A stretch of 26,106 bases of DNA. Origin: an uncultured Collinsella sp. GTDB taxonomy: Bacteria > Actinomycetota > Coriobacteriia > Coriobacteriales > Coriobacteriaceae. The translations under genes were made by a program, and so were the position numbers. Of the stretch, positions 20,457-26,106 are shown piece by piece (the first letter of the stretch is position 1; each line of letters opens with the position of its first letter). The stretch lies in assembly GCA_902475375.1 (NCBI GenBank), contig CABRZC010000017.1, positions 1 to 26,106 on the forward strand, given 5' to 3'. The notes under the pieces are model-generated. The model saw nothing but the letters and a program-made list of their open reading frames with translations, made no database searches and was not told the origin of the DNA.

Positions 20457-23400
20457 ATGTTGGAGCTCAAAGGTATTTGCAAAAGGTACGTCACACAGTC
20501 GTTTACGCAGGTGGCGCTCGATAACGTGAGCCTGGCTTTTCGCGATAACGAGTTCGTGGCCATTCTGGGTCCCTCGGGCTCGGGCAAAACCACAATGCTC
20601 AACGTAATCGGTGGACTCGATCATTTCGATTCCGGCGACCTGCTCATCGACGGCATCTCGACCAAGGACTTTCACGATCGCGATTGGGATGCCTACCGCA
20701 ACAACCGCATCGGCTTTGTGTTCCAAAGCTATAACCTCATTCCGCATCAGACCATTTTGGAAAACGTGGAGCTGGCGCTCACGCTCACGGGTGTGGGGCA
20801 TGCCGAGCGCCGCCAGCGTGCGCGCGAGGCGCTCGAGGCGGTTGGCCTGGGCGAGCACGTTAACAAGCGCCCGAGCCAGCTTTCGGGTGGACAGATGCAG
20901 CGCGTGGCGATTGCCCGTGCCCTGATCAACGACCCCGAGATCGTGCTGGCAGACGAGCCGACCGGTGCCTTGGATTCCACAACGTCCGTGCAGGTCATGG
21001 ATCTGCTCAAGGACGTGGCACGCGACCGCCTGGTTATCATGGTCACGCACAATCCCGAGCTGGCGTACCAGTACGCTACGCGCATCGTCAACCTGGCGGA
21101 CGGCAAGATCACCGACGATTCCGACCCTTTTGATGTTGCCAAGGCCACGCGCCGTGAGGCCAAGCCTACGCGCAAAACCTCGATGAGCTTTGTGACGGCG
21201 TTGGGGCTTTCTGCCCGAAACCTTATGACCAAAAAGGGCCGTACGGCCATGACGGCCTTTGCAGGTTCGATTGGAATTATCGGTATTGCGGCAATCCTGG
21301 CGCTCTCCAATGGCGTGAACAATTACATCAAAAAGGTCGAGGAGGATACGCTCTCGAGTTACCCGCTTACGATCTCCAAGCAGGATTACGACCTGTCGTC
21401 CATGATGGGCGGGCAGGGGGCCGCGGATGACGATATGTCCAAGAGCGAGGACTCGTCCGACGACAGTGCCGGCGGCAAGGCTCAGGGAACCGATAAGATT
21501 CCCGTGGTCACGGCTGTAAAGGATATGTTTGCAAGCGTTAAGTCCAACGATATGACGAGCTTTAAGGCATGGCTTGACGACGGCGGCGATGGTATCGACA
21601 AAGAGGTCAACGCCATTCAGTACGGCTACGGTATATCGCCGGTTGTCTATCGTGCCGGCAAGGGCGATGAGAAGCCTGTCCGGCTGGTGCCCAACGCCAT
21701 GACCGAGGCCATGAGCGGAGGCGCGAGCTCGGCGGCTACGGTGAGCATGGAATCCATGGGAACCTCGGTCTTTAACGAGATGATTGACGACCAGAGTCTG
21801 CTCGACAGCCAGTACGATGTTGTCGCCGGTCATTGGCCCACGTCTGCCAACGAAGCCGTAATGGTGCTTTCGAGCCGCGGCACGGTGGGCGATTACACGC
21901 TCTACAGCATCGGTGCGCTGGATATCGATGAGCTCAACGATCTGGTTAACAGCGCCATGGCGGCTGACGGTGGGGTCGAAGCGCCCGAGACCGGCGCCGA
22001 CTTTACCTACGACGATGCGCTGTCTACCACGTTTAAGGTGTTGTCGCCGGCCGATGCCTATCGCAAAAACGAAGAGACTGGCATGTGGACTGACATGTCT
22101 GGCGACGCCGACTTTATGGCAGCCAAGGTTGCCGACGGTATCGACGTGCACATTGTGGGCGTGGTGCGACCTAACGAGACAGCCAATGCGAGCGCGTTGT
22201 CCCCGGGCATTGCCTACACGCATGCGCTGACTCGCCAGCTTATGGAGCGCGCCGCCGATTCGCAGATTGTGCAGGAGCAGCTCGCCCACCCCGAGACGGA
22301 TGTCTTTACGGGCAAGTCTTTCGATGAACTGCAGGGCGAGGCCAAACAAGGAGTTGATCTAGGCAGCATGTTCAGTGTGGACGAGGCAGCGCTGAAGAGC
22401 GCGTTCTCGTTCGATGCGTCTGCGCTCTCGGGTGTTGCCGGCGGTATGGACCTTTCTGGTATCGACTTATCCGGGCTGGACATTGACCTTTCGGGCGTTG
22501 GGAAGGACATCGATTTCAGCGACATTATGGCCAAAGCGCCGGCACCAGATTTCTCGGGCATCTTTGACGGCCTGGAACTCACACCCGAGCAAATGCAGCA
22601 GGTGGGAACGCTTGCCAACCAGCTGTTTGAGGGATTTTTGCAGTCGGAGCAGTTTAAGGCGTTGTCGCCCGAGGATCTTAAGGACGCGTCGAAGCTCGCC
22701 GCCGCGTTCTCGACGTATCTTGAGAGTGATACCGCGGCCCAGCAAATCCTAGCCCAGTTCAAAGCGCTCGGCGGCGATGCCCTGGTCGAGCGCCTGCAGC
22801 AGGCGATGACCGACTATGTGCAAAAGCAACTGGCTCCGTATCTGCAGCAGGCTATGGATCAGGTGACCAAGACAATCAGCGACCAGATTGCGACGACGGT
22901 ATCGTCCCAGCTCAAGGCGGGTGCAGCAGGACTTATGGGCCAGATGGCCACGCAGATGTCGTCGAGCTTTGCCAACCTAGCGAGCGCCATGCAGGTGGAT
23001 GCGAGTGCCTTTGCTCGTGCTATCCATTTCAACATGGACGCCGAGGACCTGAGCTCGCTCATGATGAGCTATGCGAAGGCGTCGAAGCTCACCTACGACA
23101 ACAATCTGACCACGTTGGGCTATGCGGATGAGGCCGACCCCATCTCGGTTAAGATTTTCCCGCGTGACTTTGAGGCCAAGGAACGCGTACTCGACCATAT
23201 CGATGCGTACAACAAACAGGTCAAAGCCGCCGGCCACGACGAGCAGGCAATCTCGTACACCGACTACATGGGCATCATCATGGGCTCGGTGACCGATATC
23301 GTGAATACCATCAGCTTGGTGCTCATCGCGTTCGTGAGCATCAGCCTGGTCGTGAGCTCCATCATGATCGGCATCATCACCTACATCAGCGTACTGGAGC

Positions 23401-23711
23401 GCAAGAAGGAGATCGGCATCCTGCGCGCAATCGGTGCGTCGAAGCGCAACGTGGCAAACGTGTTCAACGCCGAGACCTTTATCGAGGGCCTCATTGCCGG
23501 CATCTTTGCCATTGTCGTTGTGGTGCTCGTGAGCTTCCCGGTTAATGCCTGGGCGCTTGCTGCCAAACAGGTCCCCAATTTGATGAGCCTGCCCGTGCAG
23601 GATGCGCTGGTGCTCATCGCGATTTCGGTGCTGCTGACGGTTGTCGCTGGCCTGCTGCCAGCCCGCAGCGCATCCAAAAAGGACCCCGTGGAAGCCCTGC
23701 GCTCCGAATAA
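20457..23711 (+). CDS. ABC transporter, fused ATPase and FtsX/MacB-type permease with large extracytoplasmic domain
   Basis: 1084 residues from ATG 20457, 9 nt after GGAGAGG (a TTG at 20448 would overlap that site). The ATPase (1-225) has Walker A G-P-S-G-S-G-K-T-T (38-46), signature L-S-G-G-Q (142-146), Walker B E-I-V-L-A-D-E-P (161-168), and the switch His198; it is of the LolD/MacB type. A first membrane helix follows at about 265-285, then some 650 extracytoplasmic residues, then an FtsX domain with three helices from about 940 to the end, containing E-R-K-K-E-I-G-I-L-R-A-I-G-A. The extracytoplasmic part includes an Asp/Leu/Ser/Gly-rich stretch with three D-L-S-G copies (around 660-690) and a Gln/Ala-rich helical stretch (around 780-870). 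Such proteins couple ATP hydrolysis to work on envelope lipoproteins, peptides or cell-wall hydrolases rather than to classical import. Substrate unknown. Confidence 0.95.
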   Translation: MLELKGICKRYVTQSFTQVALDNVSLAFRDNEFVAILGPSGSGKTTMLNVIGGLDHFDSGDLLIDGISTKDFHDRDWDAYRNNRIGFVFQSYNLIPHQTILENVELALTLTGVGHAERRQRAREALEAVGLGEHVNKRPSQLSGGQMQRVAIARALINDPEIVLADEPTGALDSTTSVQVMDLLKDVARDRLVIMVTHNPELAYQYATRIVNLADGKITDDSDPFDVAKATRREAKPTRKTSMSFVTALGLSARNLMTKKGRTAMTAFAGSIGIIGIAAILALSNGVNNYIKKVEEDTLSSYPLTISKQDYDLSSMMGGQGAADDDMSKSEDSSDDSAGGKAQGTDKIPVVTAVKDMFASVKSNDMTSFKAWLDDGGDGIDKEVNAIQYGYGISPVVYRAGKGDEKPVRLVPNAMTEAMSGGASSAATVSMESMGTSVFNEMIDDQSLLDSQYDVVAGHWPTSANEAVMVLSSRGTVGDYTLYSIGALDIDELNDLVNSAMAADGGVEAPETGADFTYDDALSTTFKVLSPADAYRKNEETGMWTDMSGDADFMAAKVADGIDVHIVGVVRPNETANASALSPGIAYTHALTRQLMERAADSQIVQEQLAHPETDVFTGKSFDELQGEAKQGVDLGSMFSVDEAALKSAFSFDASALSGVAGGMDLSGIDLSGLDIDLSGVGKDIDFSDIMAKAPAPDFSGIFDGLELTPEQMQQVGTLANQLFEGFLQSEQFKALSPEDLKDASKLAAAFSTYLESDTAAQQILAQFKALGGDALVERLQQAMTDYVQKQLAPYLQQAMDQVTKTISDQIATTVSSQLKAGAAGLMGQMATQMSSSFANLASAMQVDASAFARAIHFNMDAEDLSSLMMSYAKASKLTYDNNLTTLGYADEADPISVKIFPRDFEAKERVLDHIDAYNKQVKAAGHDEQAISYTDYMGIIMGSVTDIVNTISLVLIAFVSISLVVSSIMIGIITYISVLERKKEIGILRAIGASKRNVANVFNAETFIEGLIAGIFAIVVVVLVSFPVNAWALAAKQVPNLMSLPVQDALVLIAISVLLTVVAGLLPARSASKKDPVEALRSE

Positions 23712-23742
23712 TGTGACAAAGGGACAGTCCCTTTGTCACATT
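23710..23742 (+). repeat. 16-bp perfect palindrome overlapping the ABC transporter stop codon
   Basis: AATGTGACAAAGGGAC (23710-23725), one base, then GTCCCTTTGTCACATT (23727-23742). The first two bases belong to the TAA stop. It can form a very stable hairpin and may end transcription, but no T-run follows. I have the impression that this TGTGACAAAGGGAC palindrome recurs between genes of gut bacteria; this needs a genome search. Confidence 0.85.
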
Positions 23743-23753
23743 GAGTGGCTTGT

Positions 23754-23944
23754 AAATCGAGGTCTAATACTTTTCCCGAGAAGTGAACGAGTGAAAACGG
23801 ACCCCCGAAGTATCGGCACTTTCGAGATGCAATTTCTTGCGGTTTTGCCAGCCAAATCCTGCGGGTTTGTCGTCTAAAAATGTCGATGGTTCGGGGGTCC
23901 AAAAACGGTCGTTCACTTCTTGGAAAAGTATTAGACCTCGATTT
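23754..23944. mobile_element. MITE-like inverted-repeat element, about 190 bp, no coding capacity
   Basis: The left arm (from 23754) begins AAATCGAGGTCTAATACTTT; the right arm (ending 23944) is its reverse complement. The arms are about 62 bp long: 23 matching bases, a one-base indel, then AGAAGTGAACGA shared, 8 mismatched bases, then GGACCCCCGAA shared. Between them lie some 65 bp. No transposase is encoded. The whole could fold into one long hairpin. It fills most of the 364-bp gap (23712-24075) between the ABC transporter and the MFS gene; the rest holds the palindrome at its left and the MFS promoter at its right. No clear target-site duplication is visible. It could be a non-autonomous transposon remnant, a REP-like repeat or a structured RNA. 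Confidence 0.6.
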
Positions 23945-24000
23945 TGCAAGGGCCCAATTACCGTTCGGCACGTTAAGAACTCCCTTTCCCCGCTTAATGC

Positions 24001-24029
24001 TTGACGGAGAGTCCCCTGGTTTATATACC
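24001..24029 (+). promoter_or_regulatory. Promoter of the MFS transporter gene
   Basis: TTGACG (24001-24006) and TATACC (24024-24029) are spaced by 17 bp; the transcription start would fall near 24036, about 40 nt before the start codon. Confidence 0.6.
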
Positions 24030-24045
24030 TATCGGTAGGCATATA
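24022..24045. promoter_or_regulatory. 24-bp palindromic TetR-type operator over the MFS promoter
   Basis: Half-sites TATATACCTATC (24022-24033) and GGTAGGCATATA (24034-24045) match as reverse complements at 10 of 12 positions. The site covers the -10 box and the expected transcription start, so binding would block initiation. The core CCTA-CG-TAGG form is like known TetR-family operators. The probable ligand is the TetR protein encoded convergently at the other end of the MFS gene. Confidence 0.65.
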
Positions 24046-24075
24046 GGATGTAATGCCGATAGAAATGGAGTGACC

Positions 24076-25356
24076 ATGGCTCTCACCGCACCAGCCGAAA
24101 AAGACCGTCCTCGCGAGAGCAGCGTATTTGCTTGGATTGTCGTTATTGCGCTCGGCTTAATGTCCGCCGGAACGACTGGCACATATAGCATTATTGCCGG
24201 CTCATTCGTTGCTCCAGTATGTGAAGACCTGGGCTTTGAGTACACCTCTTTCTCTTTCTATTTCACTGCGATTCTTCTTGGCCTTGCACTTGGACTTCCA
24301 CTTTTGAGTCGTTTCATTCCAAAAGTAATAGGCAAACCGTGGCATATTTGCGTTGAACTTGTCCTTATTGCCGCCGGCGCCGCAATGGCGTTCTACACCG
24401 AAGTCTGGATGTTCATCGTCTCCGCTGCGGTGATCGGCATCTGCTTTTCGTTCACAACGGGCGTCTGCATGTCCGATGTTATTGACCAATGGTTCAGTAA
24501 ATCGTCCGGTCTTGCCATCGGCCTTGCTTGGGGCGTTAATTCTCTCTGTACGCTGTTGTTGAGCCCTGTCATTACGCTGGTCATCGAGCAACAAGGCTGG
24601 CGTACGGGATACATCGTACTTGCGGCCGTTTCTGCAGCTATGATTTTACCTGCGAGTGCATTTATCATTCGCCTTAAACCCTCTGATCGCAACATGCTTC
24701 CGTACGGAGAGACCACCTCTGAAACCCATGAGAGCCACAGCGTCGATGAGCGGGAAGATACCCTCTCGGGCATGGCACTCCGTGATGCCACGAAAACGCC
24801 GTCTTTTATTCTCTGTGTCCTCCTGCTTTGCGTGGCGCAGCTCACCTGCTGCATGAACCAGTTGTTTCCAACCTATGCAAGCGAGGTCGGTTTCAATCCC
24901 ATCGTAGGAAGCTTAATGGTCTCGGCAGCTTCGTTCTCCGACATCTTCCTAAATCCCTTCGTAGGCAAAACATGTGACAAACTCGGCGCTATTAAAGCAA
25001 CGGTCGCGTGGACAGGTGTCAGCATTTTTTCATTCCTACTTCTCATCATTGGCGGAAGCAATGAGACCGTTTCCATCATTGCAGCTGGCGTAAACGATGT
25101 CATGTTCGCCATTGTTGGAACCGCAATGCCGATGCTTCTCCTCTCGCTCTTTGGATCACGCGATTTTGGAAGGATCTATTCAATCGTTTGCTCAGCGGGC
25201 TATGTCGTCGGTGCTTTTGGAATGCCGGTCATGATGAAGGTTTACGGCATGGCAGGGTCATTCCAGGGAGTATTTATCTTCTGCATTGCCTGCAACCTTA
25301 TGATTGCTGCGTTTGCTATCGTTTCCGGCTTTCTCAGTAAGGCTGCTGAAAAGTAA
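24076..25356 (+). CDS. Major facilitator superfamily transporter, OxlT-like (OFA family)
   Basis: 426 residues from ATG 24076, 5 nt after GGAG. The frame is open for 25 codons more, but these run through the promoter. Twelve hydrophobic helices in two bundles are visible, with a charged central loop around residues 218-245 (S-E-T-H-E-S-H-S-V-D-E-R-E-D). The conserved beginning (W-I-V-V-I-A-L-G-L-M-S-A-G-T-T-G-T-Y-S-I-I-A-G-S-F) and the helix-5 region resemble the oxalate/formate antiporter group, common and expanded in Coriobacteriia, whose substrates are mostly small organic anions. The gene is more AT-rich than its left neighbours, suggesting separate acquisition. It is controlled by a promoter with an overlapping palindromic operator. 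Substrate unknown. Confidence 0.92.
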   Translation: MALTAPAEKDRPRESSVFAWIVVIALGLMSAGTTGTYSIIAGSFVAPVCEDLGFEYTSFSFYFTAILLGLALGLPLLSRFIPKVIGKPWHICVELVLIAAGAAMAFYTEVWMFIVSAAVIGICFSFTTGVCMSDVIDQWFSKSSGLAIGLAWGVNSLCTLLLSPVITLVIEQQGWRTGYIVLAAVSAAMILPASAFIIRLKPSDRNMLPYGETTSETHESHSVDEREDTLSGMALRDATKTPSFILCVLLLCVAQLTCCMNQLFPTYASEVGFNPIVGSLMVSAASFSDIFLNPFVGKTCDKLGAIKATVAWTGVSIFSFLLLIIGGSNETVSIIAAGVNDVMFAIVGTAMPMLLLSLFGSRDFGRIYSIVCSAGYVVGAFGMPVMMKVYGMAGSFQGVFIFCIACNLMIAAFAIVSGFLSKAAEK

Positions 25357-25390
25357 TAAGCGCCGATTGCATCGGCATAGATTGCCATGC

Positions 25391-25440
25391 AACAGGGGTC
25401 GACTCCAAGCCAGACTGGAGTCAACCCCTGTTTTCGTTTT
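25391..25440 (+). terminator. Strong terminator between the convergent MFS and TetR genes
   Basis: AACAGGGGTCGACTCCA and TGGAGTCAACCCCTGTT form a 17-bp stem with one mismatch and a 7-8 nt loop, followed by TTCGTTTT (25433-25440). The T-run is on the plus side, so it serves the MFS gene. Confidence 0.92.
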
Positions 25441-25493
25441 AAAGGTTGCCCGCAGGCACCATGGGTGCCAACATGCGCTTCAGCTTGGCTGGC

Positions 25494-26072
25494 CTATTTG
25501 AACATAAGCTCGACTATTCCCGCCCAAACCGCTTTTTCATCAATATCCTCACCTTGAGCGACCGTATTGCTCGCTCCCTCCAGAACGGTATAAAGAATTT
25601 GTACGTAGAGCATCACGTCGGCACTATCGGAAAACGCGCCAATCTCTGCACCATGAAGAAGGATGTCTTTAAGCGCATCCATGGTTCGTTTGGTCGCCGT
25701 CGCTTGACGTTCCTGAACTGCAGGAATTCGATTTGCTTGAACGCTAACCTCGGCCAGCACGCGCCGGCGCTTTTCATCGCTTCGATAACCACCTATAACT
25801 GAATTGCCGAGCTCGATAAGCGCGGCCTTGAACCCGTCCCTATCGACTATTAGCGAGTAGTCGCGCTGATAGTCGATGGTCGGAAACATGCTGTCCAAGA
25901 GCGTAGTGAAAATCTCCTCTTTAGAGGGAAAGTAGTAGTACACCGACGGCTTGGATATACCGACAAAGTCGCAAATCTTTCCGATAGACGCTTTGTCATA
26001 ACCGACTTCTGCCACAAGATCGTACATTGCGTCCAATATTTTTTTTCTTGTGCTCACGCTGCATTTCTCCAT
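25494..26072 (-). CDS. TetR/AcrR-family transcriptional regulator
   Basis: 192 residues from ATG 26072. The in-frame GTG at 26057 has a better ribosome site (GGAG, 9 nt spacing, overlapping the ATG) and would give 187 residues beginning M-S-T-R-K-K-I-L-D-A, the more typical TetR N-terminus, so it may be the true start. The DNA-binding domain is clear: T-R-K-K-I-L-D-A-M-Y-D-L-V-A-E-V-G-Y, then S-I-G-K-I-C-D-F-V-G-I-S-K-P-S-V-Y-Y-Y-F (about 29-48), K-E-E-I-F. The C-terminal part is a helical ligand domain with no identified pocket. It converges on the MFS carrier and is the likely repressor of it through the operator at 24022-24045. The upstream 34 bp to the window end show no copy of that operator. 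Confidence 0.93.
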   Translation of the reverse strand: MEKCSVSTRKKILDAMYDLVAEVGYDKASIGKICDFVGISKPSVYYYFPSKEEIFTTLLDSMFPTIDYQRDYSLIVDRDGFKAALIELGNSVIGGYRSDEKRRRVLAEVSVQANRIPAVQERQATATKRTMDALKDILLHGAEIGAFSDSADVMLYVQILYTVLEGASNTVAQGEDIDEKAVWAGIVELMFK

Positions 26073-26106
26073 TGCAAATCATTTCCGCACTACCAACATT
26101 ATTAAG

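Noticed and set aside
20091..22349. A 752-codon open frame on the minus strand opposite the thioredoxin lipoprotein and the ABC transporter.
   Set aside because: It spans the terminator at 20282-20308 and two well-supported genes, and its translation is His/Arg/Val-rich with no domain: a codon-bias shadow.
23764..24042. A 92-codon minus-strand frame through the inverted-repeat element and MFS promoter.
   Set aside because: It is made of the repeat arms, the matching plus-strand frame gives mirror-like peptides, and no ribosome site is present.

Overview
The window looks like chromosome of a high-GC, low-copy-repeat gut actinobacterium of the class Coriobacteriia, most likely Collinsella or a close relative. 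This is inferred from protein character, not from a marker gene: a divergent second type II topoisomerase pair, a sortase substrate with an L-A-G-T-G sorting motif, a LuxR-type regulator with a helical N-terminal part, a small CXXC protein of the CD1871A type beside a NapH-like iron-sulfur protein and a TlpA-like lipoprotein, and an OxlT-like MFS carrier. Shine-Dalgarno sites (AAGGAG/GGAGG type) precede most genes. No rRNA, tRNA, CRISPR array, transposase or integrase was seen. LAYOUT. (1) 1-2682: three tandem, tightly packed sirtuin-like genes on the minus strand (the third runs off the left edge), divergent from a TetR regulator, with an AT-rich palindrome between them. (2) 2881-4614: a flavodoxin-family gene converging on an Orc1/Cdc6-like AAA ATPase with a winged-helix tail; a 15-bp inverted repeat separates their 3' ends, and three 19-bp direct repeats lie just upstream of the ATPase start. 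(3) 4771-9228: a two-gene operon for a divergent type II topoisomerase (B subunit, then A subunit), with its own promoter and a strong terminator. (4) 9513-10604: a lipoprotein gene with terminator. (5) 10652-16179: a 1455-residue sortase-anchored surface protein downstream of a LuxR-type regulator. (6) 16247-20308: a histidine kinase/response regulator pair (minus) divergent from a three-gene redox operon (plus): small CXXC membrane protein, membrane-bound double [4Fe-4S] protein, thioredoxin-like lipoprotein. (7) 20457-23711: a fused ABC ATPase-FtsX/MacB permease of 1084 residues with a very large extracytoplasmic insert. (8) 23710-23944: a perfect palindrome at the stop codon followed by a 190-bp MITE-like inverted-repeat element. 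(9) 24001-26072: an MFS carrier with a clear promoter overlapped by a 24-bp palindromic operator, converging on a TetR repressor across a shared strong hairpin. HOW THEY WORK TOGETHER. The strongest functional units are the TetR/sirtuin array (probable protein ADP-ribosylation of the class M sirtuin kind), the topoisomerase pair, and the redox operon, in which electrons could pass from cytoplasm through the iron-sulfur membrane protein to the extracytoplasmic thioredoxin-like protein, perhaps under control of the divergent two-component system. The best candidate for something not well described is the sirtuin array with a degenerate middle member; next are the redox operon with its TTG-started small protein and the MITE-like element.
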